This document shows positions 12,500-24,100 of a stretch of DNA of 64,000 bases, piece by piece (the first letter of the stretch is position 1; each line of letters starts with the position of its first letter). The notes below the pieces were generated by a model. That model was given only the letters and a program-made list of their open reading frames with translations. It ran no database searches and was not told where the DNA came from. This DNA is from Acanthaster planci (lineage: Eukaryota > Echinodermata > Asteroidea > Valvatida > Acanthasteridae), in contig NW_019091396.1 of assembly GCF_001949145.1 (NCBI RefSeq), positions 389,004 to 453,003 on the forward strand, read 5' to 3'. The translations under genes and the position numbers were made by a program.

Positions 12500-13700
12500 T
12501 GGCAGTAGTGGAATACCTCTCCCCAGGGTCGCCATGGTTATGAGTATGAAAATGCTTCTTATTTTCTCTGTTGTCAGCATCTGTCTATCTTTTAAAAAGG
12601 CCAGGGAGAATATTCTCCCACTGCTGTTTTAGTTCTGTTCTAAGGAAAAGTTGGATCTATTTCATTTGTAATTTACACCTTATTGTTTCTTTTTTGTGTG
12701 AAAATTCAAATCATCACCATGTTATTGAATGTTAATCTCACAATTGTCATTGTTATTGTGTTTGGGGGAATTTTCTAAGCTTCCCAATGACACCGCATTC
12801 ATTAAAATTAATCAGTAAATCAGAAATCTACAAAATATTTGGCGAGGCCCATTTTCAGGTAGTGTTGGTCACAAAGCTGAATTGTCAAGTCAGTCCATTG
12901 CTTTAGTGTTAACTCAAGGGAACAGAAATTAAGCTACATTGTAATTGTATGCCACGAAAACTACCATAACTTTGGTGTTTTGGTATCATTGGCGTCATTG
13001 GAAATAACTTTTCACATGCTTTTCAGCAATATCAGTTTGGTTATTCATTGACTTTGAATTTTGTTGCCACATACATGTACCTGCGTGTAGACAAACCTGT
13101 GAGACTTGTCTGAAAGACAATGTTTTCTAAGTAAATGCTTTGGAATTTGCCATCCTAAATTTCACTTTTTAGGACACTTTCTGACAGCTGTTGTGACACT
13201 TTAAGGGAAACCGTGGAAAATTAGCGTTGTCCGTATATGGAACTCTTTCCTTCCATTGCCCCATTGTGTGAAGCAATGCGTCTTCCTTTTGCTCCATGAA
13301 CAAGATTGCGCATGTTTCGATGAAATTATTCAGTGCAATATTTGAAAGTGCGTTAATCTTAAATTTTTGCGCAACTTGCGCAATTTTGGTGACGTAAATT
13401 TTATTAGATTGCATATATTTAAAACCTGCACAGATAGCGTTGAGAGCAATCTTTGAACGTGCAAAACTTTTGTGCCTCAAAACTGCACTTTTTACAGGGA
13501 GTCATGATCATTAGCAACGGTATATTTCATATTTATGTATATTTAGACATAGCTAAGACGGAGTCGCTTCGGATGTCTTCCTACATGCTCTACTTATTTG
13601 CACATCTAGTCATGTTCATACCTGTAGGTCTTCCGTATGTAAAACAGTCCGATTATGTTATTCACAGGAAGGAACGCCGTGCACTCCTGCAAAGTTTGAG
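12500..13700. other. Intergenic sequence upstream of SDHAF3
   Basis: Nothing coding is recognisable. An AG at 13665-13667 (TATTCACAG) could be the acceptor of a 5' UTR exon of SDHAF3. Confidence 0.4.
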
Positions 13701-13738
13701 GTGAGCATCTACAGAATCCTGAGGTGACCCCAGCAGGG

Positions 13739-14925
13739 ATGGCAGGGAGTCACGCATCAACCGTCCGCTCCTTATACAAGCACATCCTCCTCCTTCATCG
13801 GAGACTACCGCTGGACATGAAGGCTGTAGGAGACGAGTATGTGAAGGCGGAGTTTCGGAGGCACAAGACGGCAAATGAGGAGGAGGTGAAAAAGTTCATG
13901 GACGAGTGGCAGGTCAGTGTCTGAAACTTTCTGCACTGACAAGCATTATGAAATGCTGGCTCTACTCATATAGGGTACCGAAGTGAATACGTCACGCGCA
14001 CAATTAGTGTGTAAAAGGCATTAGCGCGAGAACGTGCAGGTACTCCATTCGTTTGCACTGCACTTTCGGGCGCACAGTGACGTCACACTTCGGTACTCTA
14101 TTCATGCTCATCCTACGTCCAATTTTATTTTACACAGAAGCATTATTTATGGAGATAATTTTGCTATTTATTCATTACATGGAAGAGGTACGTCACTTCC
14201 TGACGTGGTTGGCTAAGGAGTAAAATACCTCCCACCACTGTGGTCCTGGCGTGGACAAATTCCCAGCCTGGGCCATATGTGAGTAGAGTTTGATTTTTCA
14301 GTATGTCACATGGCAAAGATCTGTAACTCATCGTATCTCCTATAGCAAGCAAAGTGTCAACTACATGTTGAAACAGAGTGTAAAAGTTTCTTTATATTAC
14401 ATTGATACTTATTTTTCAAACCGTATTTTCGGGGTGGGATTTGTCAGGATTTTGATTTCAGTATTTTTTGGCCAAGATTTTCCTGAGTCTAGGATTTCAC
14501 AATTGATTTCTTTTAAAACCTGGAGAATGTTGAGTTACAATTCAGTTGTTTTTACGTCCCAAAAAATTATACTTGTACATGTAAAAAATAGGTATTTTAA
14601 GGGCTCTTTTGGCGACACAAATGTATACCATAGACCCTATGCTCCTGTTGGGCCTTCAAAGCTTGTGGTGACTATTTCATGGATCTTTCATTTTTATTCA
14701 ATCTCACCGGTTACACATGTGTGCATTGTCTTGTTTCTTAAGAATTATGTGGCAGTTCTCCAAGACCAGCTCCAACATTCTGACGCTAGTAAACCCAGCG
14801 TCGGGCAGCACTTGCCGGAGGAAAAACTGGACAGCCTGAGTGATGAACAGCTTGGACAGTTGTATGAACTGCAGAAGGAGACAGCCAAGCCTAATCCCTT
14901 CACGCCTCCAGAGGGCTCTTTGTGA
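13739..14925 (+). CDS. SDHAF3: Succinate dehydrogenase assembly factor 3 (ACN9/LYRM10 family)
   Basis: Two exons, 13739-13912 and 14743-14925, join in phase 0 across GGCAG|GTCAGT and TTTCTTAAG|AATTATG to give 118 residues, close to the roughly 125 of the vertebrate protein. Exon 1 has the family core: VRSLYKHILLLHRRLPLDMK (the LYR-type motif as LYK), then GDEYVKAEFRRHKTANEEEV and FMDEWQ. Exon 2 contains LSDEQLGQLYELQKETAKPN and ends PFTPPEGSL. The ATG at 13739 starts MAGSHASTVRSLYK; no upstream in-frame ATG precedes it in the exon. The protein is a mitochondrial matrix chaperone that helps mature the iron-sulphur subunit SDHB of complex II. The single intron contains a short hairpin MITE. Confidence 0.93.
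13968..14103. mobile_element. Hairpin MITE in the SDHAF3 intron
   Basis: The left end ATAGGGTACCGAAGTG and the reverse complement of the right end ATAGAGTACCGAAGTG are near-identical, and the match continues inward through a CGTCAC/GTGACG-bearing stretch. Total length is about 135 bp with no ORF. The right arm contains a perfect TGACGTCA palindrome at 14078-14085. Confidence 0.75.
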
Positions 14926-17540
14926 CCTCCCCGGGCAAGGTCAGTGCTCTTGGTGGACAGAGCAGAAGGGTAGAATGAAAGGAGATTTGGGATTTCGTGT
15001 GACTGCCGTCCCTTCCACATTTCAGAGTGGATTAATACCGCAGAGGTTAAAACAAGCATTTGATGAACTTGGCTCAGGTGTAATCTTTGTTTTGGCTTCA
15101 CCCCAGCCACTTCAAATTTCACTCTGAGAAAATATCCTGTGCTTATTACCGCATAGACATGACAACAGAGGTCAGTTTACTGGTGAGCAATATTTCATTT
15201 CAAGGAAATGCGAACGAATCCTCGGTGTCTTTCACGCAAAGGATGTCAGCGTACTTGTCTGGCAGACTAAGGACAAGGCTTGTAATTTTGCAGAGTCATG
15301 TTTTGAGTTGTGCAGAAATTCAGCATCCAGGGCATGCTCTCATTCAGCGGATAGCTGTTATGCAACGTTACGACCAGAACTGATGTATCATAGCAACCGT
15401 GCATGTGCATCATGTCAACACTAGCATGCACTTCACAAAATTACCAAGAAACAAACTGCTCTTCCAAAAATCCACCTTTCGATGCGTCTTTGGAATTGAC
15501 CTTCTTTATTTCTTTCTTTAAAATTACAGTTTGTCTGAAAGAATTGTTCCAAAGGGAGTTTAATCCAATTCCATCTTCAAACCAATCATGCTCTTCAATA
15601 ACAATTTTGTCAGTTACTTTATTGACAGCTGCAGTGGAGGTCTGTACCTTGAATTTTGACACTCTCTTTATCTGTGAGTAGCCTATACATCAAGACCACT
15701 TCTGTCCTCCATTCTGACAGGTGATCAAGTTAATTTGAATGTTAACGCAGGTCAGGGTTTTAGCTACCAATTGAAACTTTGAAAATGGGGTGTACCCAAT
15801 GCTGTTTCCCCCTCGAAGTGAAAAACGAGACATCCTTGTTCCCACGGTGTTATTGCTTGAAGCATTTGTATGCATGTCTGAAATTGCAAAAGGAGGTATC
15901 CAAATCACCCTGCAGAAGACTTGGATCGTACTCCTTGGTTAAAACGATGACGCGTGCACACACTATGGGGATTCCACTCTCACCTGCCAGTCAGACTGCA
16001 GAGAATTCAGAGTGTTACTAAGTGCATAACATTCCTCTGAAATCACAGATGCTGTTGGGGCTTTTTTCAGGGGCAAAGCGAGCCTCATGACCAGGAGGCT
16101 CGACAAAGAGTCTGAGTCTGAGCAGAACTCTTGTCAAGCCTCACAGTTTTGCCATTGTAGGCAAAGTACCTACTGTTGATGATTTCCAATTGCAGCATTG
16201 CGTGTTTTGTGACAAAATCAAAGCCTGTGATCCTGTGAACTGGCAGCTGTGATATGTAGAAAGCTTCTTTTTTCAAAAGTGAAACTCCAAAGAATCGAGA
16301 GTGCCGTAGAGGATTATTAGACCCCCGCAACCCTCCGCTTTCCATCATTGGTTATTCAAAAACATGTACTTTGTTCCTGGTCAAGGGCCGCATTTGAAAA
16401 ATTTGACGTCAACCAGTATAGCACGTGTAAGTGTAGAAACCACTATCTATACTGGCTACAACTGCATATAGGCACAGGTGTACATGTACCTGCCAGTCAC
16501 AGCCAAAACACTTGGACACTGCCTTACCTATAGTTACATTTTAACTGAGTCACAGGCCACCAAGGCTGTCAAGTACCGGTATGTGATTTAACAAAAAAGG
16601 AAACTTTACCCATAGGTAGGGGGCCTACAGGTATTTTAGCACTAGTTGATCATGTGCATGTATATTCTCAAGCAAAAGACTTCTTTTGATATATAAAAAT
16701 GGGAATTTCTCTCAGCATTTCATCAAATATATTTTTAACCTGAATCAAGACTCTGCAGAGTGTTTATAAGATTACACAGCTTACATGTATTACTTGGACT
16801 AAGACATACATGTACAATACACGCACATTGATTTCGGAAACGATGATAAATGCTTCCGTTATTATGAATGCAGCAAAGTTTTCTTGCGAAACTCGAGTAA
16901 TACTGTCGTTTTGATATTGGTAATTTTTCTTAATATTTTCAATCACAAGTTACAGTGATTTCTTGAATAGAATGAATAAATTAATTAAAAAAGAGTTTCT
17001 TAAAGTCATGTCAAAGCCCCTGTGAAATTATTCTGTCGGTAGACTAGACTCGTTAGTACTTGTTGGAGGATATAGGAGCAAAAGTGAGCATGAATCTTAT
17101 ATCGCAGAGCATTTGCAGACAAAATTGGACAAGTTCAGAAATGTTCTGCTGCTGAGAATTTGTAGTGCAAACATTTGCTATGACCTCAGAGATTCACTCT
17201 TGCATTCCCAATCATACGAAGTATGAGTTAGTCTAGCCTCATGTTTTAGTAAATAAATTTTTTAATTACCATACCGCCTTAAGGAAATTTGTCCCTTGGT
17301 TCCTTTCTTGACCCTCTGTCTTCAATTTTCGATTTGTGTCATATAATTTGTCTTATCGCTGGTTTTGACTGGTAAAGTTTAATTTCATCGAGGTGAGTTC
17401 CAATTGTAAGCTCATCGATGGACTTACTAGATGTCTGCAGGAGCAAGTAGGAAGCCAAGGGTTCAAAAGTCCCACCCTAACTCAAACCTGAATATTTTCT
17501 TACAAGCATAGTCCTTTCGTCTCTGAAGGGCACCATATTC
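14926..17540. other. Intergenic sequence between SDHAF3 and GH81
   Basis: No exon could be supported on either strand. I searched the minus strand here for the missing GH81 motifs (the GHSWA and ExxSE type) and found none. Confidence 0.5.
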
Positions 17541-17560
17541 AGTGTGAAAATTTATATCTT

Positions 17561-17767
17561 CGCGCTGCAGTCTTATCAACAGTCGCGCTGCAGTCTTATC
17601 AACAGTCGCACTGCAGTCTTATCAACAGTCGCACTGCAGTCTTATCAACAGTCGCACTGCAGTCTTATCAACAGTTGCACTGCAGTCTTATCAACAGTCG
17701 CACTGCAGTCTTATCAGCAGTCGCACTGCAGTCTTATCAACAGTCGCACTGCAGTCTTTTCAACAGT
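17561..17767. repeat. 23-bp tandem repeat, nine units
   Basis: Unit CGCACTGCAGTCTTATCAAC + AGT, starting at 17561, 17584, 17607 and so on to 17745. Only single-base differences separate the copies (CGCG in the first two units, CAGCAG once, TTTT in the last). The period is not a multiple of three, so it is not a protein repeat. Confidence 0.97.
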
Positions 17768-17805
17768 CGTACAGCTCATTCCTAATCTCAGTTACCTTGA
17801 TATAA

Positions 17806-17997
17806 CAGTGCTGTAGTCGAGACCTCTTTAGACCATCACAAGACACCGTAACACCCCAAGGACTCGAGTCTGAAAACAAGTCACAAGTTTTTCAAAGTGA
17901 ACTGTAACGCAATGAAAGACTTTGTTTGTCACTGTTCACCCTGTTTCTTGTGTTCTTGCAAAAGTCTTGTCTTGTGATGGTCTCGACTACAACACTG
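17806..17997. mobile_element. hAT-like MITE
   Basis: The ends are CAGTGCTGTAGTCGAGACC and, inverted, CAGTGTTGTAGTCGAGACC; both continue into ATCACAAGAC. Length is 192 bp with no ORF. The CAGTG terminus is typical of hAT elements. The flanking 8-mers are only partly similar, so the target duplication is not clear. Confidence 0.72.
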
Positions 17998-18060
17998 GTA
18001 TACATAAATCTAGGCAGATTCATATATGAATAGCAGCATGCTGGCAAGCCCAGACCTTAC

Positions 18061-18109
18061 CTTATGTTACTAACATCCCTGGCGAGGGCCATTATCCGGT
18101 CATAGTTTT
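18061..18109 (-). CDS. GH81 exon 12, last one found
   Basis: A 49-bp exon with acceptor ACATCTTCAG|AAAAC and donor CATAAG|GTAAGG, in phase with exon 11, reading NYDRIMALARDVSN. It matches the family segment 'V..LvRDian' that follows the DHHFH block. Its good donor implies a further exon that I could not find. Confidence 0.75.
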
Positions 18110-21100
18110 CTGAAGATGTGATCATGAATTGGAAGAGTTCAGTTTGTTAAGGTGGCTCCTAGAATGACAAAAATGGTACTTCAGGTGTCGTGTGGTATGT
18201 CAAATTGCCAAATGTCCAAAACTGTCAAATGGCAAAAGTTATTTGAGACATGTCTTTAGGGGAAGCAGCTGCAGCTAAGCACAGCAAATGTTTGCTAAGC
18301 AGAAACAGGATACATGTACAACCATTTTTTGAATACATTTGCTAAGCTGTCATTTCTGCCAAGCGTACATAGAAGCAAGTAGCTTCTATGACCTTATGTC
18401 CAGCATGATCGCGACAAGTTTGGTAATGTTACTTAACCATCAGTAATGAGGATTTGAATCAGTTAACTCACAAGGGGAGGGGGAAAGTCCCCCCCAAAAA
18501 AAGCTTTGAAATGTATACAAGCCACTGTTCACTTGCTTTCAGTGCCCCCTTGAAAAGAGTTTCTTCCCCCATACCCCCCCTCAGAATTTCCCTCAGTTAT
18601 GTTTCTACATGTATTTGTAAATCGGTTGATGTTCAGTTGGCATTTGTCTCCTAAAGGGACTGATGTTTCCATAGTACTTTCTTGCTTGGCCCAGTCTTTT
18701 TGGTAGGTGGCATAGTAAGCGATGGCATAGAGCCAGTATCCCAGGTGAAAATGATGGTCAGCGTAGGACACAAAACCAAAATTTGTCCATGAGTAGACTG
18801 GTTGGCCAGGCTCGGCACTCCTGATGAACATGCCTCCCCACACGGTGTCATATCTAGAAATACGGATAGAACAGGTCAGTGGAGTTAGGAATGTGCAGGG
18901 ATAGAGTACAAAAGAATTTTTAACATTTTTCTTTTCCAGTAGGACTTCGTATTGATGATGTCACTATTTGTTTACACGTGCACTTTCCTAAGGAGCCAGT
19001 GGAGGCCCATGGTCCACTGACCACCTTCGGAAAGCACCCATGTAGGTGTAATGCAGCATCACCAGTCCCCCAAAAATGTCTTTTAATGTCAGCTATGAAT
19101 CATTCATAGCACACTGACCTATTGAAATTGTTGTTCTGTCTGGTATGCTGCATGTACAATGTAATTGCTTTGAGAAATGAGAGATTTGAAATGCATCAGG
19201 AAATAATTGAAATTTCTAAACAATATTTATCCTCAATGCAGTTCTCCTCAACCTTTTAACATTGTCAACCTTGAACATGTTGAAGCAGATGCTCTTGAGT
19301 TTTACATTGAGAAATATGTCGATTTTCATTTCAGTCAGCATTAAGAGAGCTGATTTTCAGATTTTGATGAGAAACTCTGTAGATGGCAGGCAATACCTGA
19401 AGAGGAACCATTAACAGCCTATTCCCTGTGCACCAGATCAGATTAAAACCAGAGAATGTCATTTCAGAAATTTCCCAGGGTATAACCCCCAAACCACTTA
19501 TGAAGCAACTACCGCATCTCAGTTGTGGAACGCCAAAGAGGCAAAAACCTGGAGGCAACACATTGAACATTCTTCAACATTGATCGATCGTTCCCGACAT
19601 CGATCGATCGTTCCCCTACATCGATCAATTGATTGATCTCTTTTGATTGATGAAGAAAGAGCAATGGAACTGAAGAGCGATGGCATAAGTGCGATGACGA
19701 AAGACCAATGAAGAAAGACCGATGCAGTTACATCGATGCCAACATTATGCAACCTCTTCCAGTACCAAATGGGGTTGCGCACTTTTGTCATCGCTCTTTT
19801 TCCATCACTCTTTCTTATCGATCAAAAGAGATTGATCAATCGATCTAGGGGATCGATCGATGTAGTGAACGATCGATCAATGTAGAAGAATGATTGATCG
19901 ATGTAGAAGAACGATCGATGAAGGGAAGGATCGATCGATGTAGGGAAACGATCGGTCGATGCCTCTTTGGCATTCCATATTCAGTACCTGAATGAGTTGG
20001 TCTCGGTCAGCCCACCGGTAACCCCCAGCCACATGTCCAGGCACGTCCCCAGGGACCGGTCCAGTTCAAGGTAATGGTTAGTGCCCTGTGCCCGGGAAAT
20101 GCTGGCTAGCCTGGCCACCATCCCAATGGACTTGCCAGCCCAGTAGCTCTGTGGTTCGTTGTTGTTACTGCAGTCTGCTACAAGCGTTTGGTAGGCAGCA
20201 TCTTTGTCCATGGCATCTTTAAGGTCCTGTGTTCGGATTTCATACTAAATACTAACATTTTGATTCACTTTTGTCTGGGCTTTTTGCAAACACATTTACT
20301 TAAACTTCTTGAAGGGACAGTTTCATTGTCTTTGTAAATGGGTGTAGCATTATTGCAAGATGCCAATACTACTATTCCATAGAGCACAAATGAACATGCA
20401 ATATAAAGATTTGGGAGGTGCCACAGTGCTCATACGTGTACGTATTTGGCACAGCAGTCTCTAAGGGTAATGCAGTGCTTTTCACTGTTATGAAAATGTC
20501 TTTTTATCAAGACAACTGACCATATTCCGTGCTTAAGTGTGACAAGCACTTTTGAGGTGGTGGGGATAATTTCAAGATTTTCAGTAATTTTAAGGTGGTA
20601 AGTTTTTCACCTTTAAAAACCAGCAGTTGAAAGTTCCGTTCCACTCTATGGAATGGGACTTTTGTTTCTGTTGTTTCTTATTGTTTTCCTTAAAAAGTAG
20701 CCTGATTTGTGGTGCCATTTCTCTCCTGAAGTACACCAAGAATGCACTTCCTGGGTAGCTCGGTTTAGCTGTGTAATTTCACTGAAATGGACGTGATCAC
20801 TTGCATTGTCACAGAAGACGTAAACAAGAAAGGTTCCATTACACCTTGAGTTTGTCGGGGTCATCCTTGATTCTCTGGATTGCCTTTGGGTCTGGCTCCA
20901 TAGACGCCCTGGGAAGATCTTCCTCCATTATTGTGACATCACCAACGTGACCTTTGAACCCAAAGGGTGTGTCCACTAGGTTCTCCTTGGGAAGAAGTAA
21001 CTCCTTTAGAAATAGAAGGGATTTTTTTTTTATCTGTGGGTGTGAACATTTGGATAAAAGCAGTAGCAGAGGGAAGGACACCATGCATGCCACGACCCTC

Positions 21101-24100
21101 AAAAGTCAATAGGTGACTGTTTCAATGAAACAGCTCATTACGCAGGGACGTTATTAATTATTTTAGTTTGTAAGAGACCATTTTTTAAACACGTTATTGG
21201 TCGATGTGAGTGCAAGTAATAAAAGGGTGCCTTTTACTTCAAACTTTTCTTCCTGTATATTAACTTCACTCAGATTTACTTAGTTTAATTGGTCGGTCAG
21301 CTGGTCTGCTGGTCAGACCAGCCTCGGTTGGGTTTGATTGAGCTGGTTGGGTTTGGTTACACTGAAACATTGCCCTGAGGGCTTAAATTTAAACCAAAGT
21401 GAAGGAGAAAATTACAACTGCCCAAATTGGGTTTTGTCAACCAAGTGTTTTTCAATGGAATTAAGGCCTGATTCATTTAACAGCCAACTAGGGTCATATT
21501 GAAGCTGTGGGTATTGACCACGTTTTTGATAGGAACCAGAAACTATCATTTTGTTACCTATTGGCCGTCTTTACCCTTACTTGGGTAAAAAATTTAACTG
21601 AGGAAATTTTCAGAGTAGGTTGGGTTTGGGTAAGGTTGGGTTTACTAATATGCCTGCTTGTGAAACATATGATCCTGATTTTTTTTACACACCACTTTAA
21701 ATTCTATACCGACGTGTTTATTTAGTCAACCCCTAACAACCGTGAATGCCCTATATTTGAGGTGCATTGCAGGCATATTCAACTTTAATTTCTATATTTC
21801 TTTACCTGATGTGGTAGAACCACAGTCAGCATCTGTTGCTTGAGATTTTGGCCGTAGAAATCACCTCCCTGCTTGTTCCAGTCGAAGCTGATGTAGACCT
21901 TGTCTCCCTCGGTGCAGAATCTCGCCCGAGGACTGTAGGCGAACACGCCAGCGTACTGGTCTAGGTACCTTGCGGAGGAAAAGTCCCCCTTTGGACCAGT
22001 ACCTTGTGAAAAAAAAACAGTTATGTTAAGAAACGATTCCTCGGTGCTGATGCTGCTTAAGATACACTTTAGGAAAGGCCAATTGGGCCGATGATGGTTA
22101 ATTTGAACAGAACAACTTGACGAATGAATCCCCCTGCATTCATTGTTTGTGTGTGTGGTTATATGTATTTATCCCTCCGATTAGCCGATGTCGGATATCT
22201 AAAATGGGATGTCATGAAAAGAAGTCTTTCCAAAATACAAAATAATGAAAAGACATCTTTTCGATATCAGGGAAAGAAGTTTTCCTAAGATACAATATCG
22301 GGGAAAGACTTTTTTCCACTAATGCGATATTGCAGAAAGTCGTCTTTTCGTCACTTAAGTCATGGAAATCTTCACCTGCATAGACGAGCTGCATGACGCC
22401 AGTGAAGCTCTGCCCACCGCTCAGTGAGCTGAACGTTCCTGGCGAGCCACAGGCCGCCGGGAACACCAGTCGCATCTCCTCGGAGAAGTAAAGCCACAAA
22501 CTTCCGCGTGGTGTTCGGGTCAGCTCCGCTGTGCTGCCCCGGCGCCGACAGCTCCAGGTCGAAGGATTTGCCGGTGAGTTTCACTCTCTGCCCGATAACG
22601 GGGTTGACGACGGGCTGCCTATCACAACGGATCTGTGGAGATTTCAGGGGCGTGTTTCATCGTGCATCGGGCTCTGGTTAACTTATTTTCGCTTCCCTCT
22701 GTGAAAAATGTATCGAAGGTGAGGAATTTGCGAGTGGGTAGGCAACCACGCTGGATTCATGTGGATGATCAAATTTGCCACATACGTGTAGATGTAAAAA
22801 TAGGAACATGTGTGTCAAAAGTGGAAGGGGGTTGGGCATTTGTACAAAGCATTGGAAATAAAAATAGGATAGAACTTAGTGGAGGAAATGAGAGTGCAAA
22901 TGTTGTCTTTTCAGACAAAAATTAGAGCATTAATTTGTAAACTGCGCTTTACGCTGCTTTTGACAGTTTTCAAGAACGACAAAAATCAGCCGTTTACTTG
23001 GTCCAGACGCCAAGCCTGGATGCGCAACTGCCCTGGAAATAGTGCTTCACAAGGCCCAAATACTTACAAAAACCGATATTCAGTTTTGAGCAGTGGATAC
23101 TGTCACTCACACCAGTTTGTTGCACTGAATTCAGATGTTTCCAACCTTCCCCAGAATGTGGAAAGAAAAGATGTCATATACTATGTCTCGATTTCGTTGC
23201 CCCAAGTCATGTAATCTTCAATTCTTGCGTATTAGGTGACTTAATTAGTCAACTTGCCTTTTCTTTTTCAAAAGTTAGTTTTGGTATTGATGTTTGCAGT
23301 ATGTATTAAGCTAAGTTTATAATGAAACTTGCGTTTTAACAGGCACTCCATACCCTCTGGCTGTCGTCTCCAATTGAAAGGCAACGCCTCCGTCACTTCC
23401 TGACCAATCACGTTCACGGCAAAGCTGACGTCATCGTACGTCACCGTGGTGGAGATAGTTATCCTTTGGCTGTCGGCTGACAGTGCACAGTTAGACGATG
23501 AGCACGTCTCCCAGGGAAGTGAACCATCCCACAAGCTCGTTCTCGCCAGGATATATTGGATCTACAAAAGATTGAAGTTGCCAATGTAGTGTTCATTTCG
23601 TTATTATCGAATCAAATGTAACAGTAGTCCTAATTGTAATGAAAAGTTGACTATTCTTTCCACCTGACGTGTCTTAACCCCTTTAGACTGAGCCCCTCTT
23701 TTTGTTTAGTTCTTTACCTCTTCCAATCCACCTGCCGGATGACTGAGACTCACGGTGATTGTAACCCGTCTGTCCTGACTGCACATCCCGTTGACAGCGG
23801 CACTTCCGTAGAACCAAGACGGTTGCCTTGTACCCGACGACAGGCTCACTCGGCCTCCATGCTCCGTACAGACGACCCGCACTGGTGTGGTGCCCCAAGA
23901 GACGTTCCCATAATCGTGTTTCGGGATCACGTAGTAGTCGATCACGTTGACGGCGTGCAGCATTGTCCCTTGGGCATTTGGGACCGTTGACAGTGACGAT
24001 GTGGCCGGTGCTGCCCATGTTGCAGACGGTACTGTTGTAGGTGTGCATTACCCGGCCAGTGGACCACCTTCATATAAATAAAAACCTCTTGTGTTGTGGT

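Noticed and set aside
17544-17816. 90-codon open frame over the 23-bp repeat
   Set aside because: A 23-bp period is not a multiple of three and no domain or splice sites support translation.
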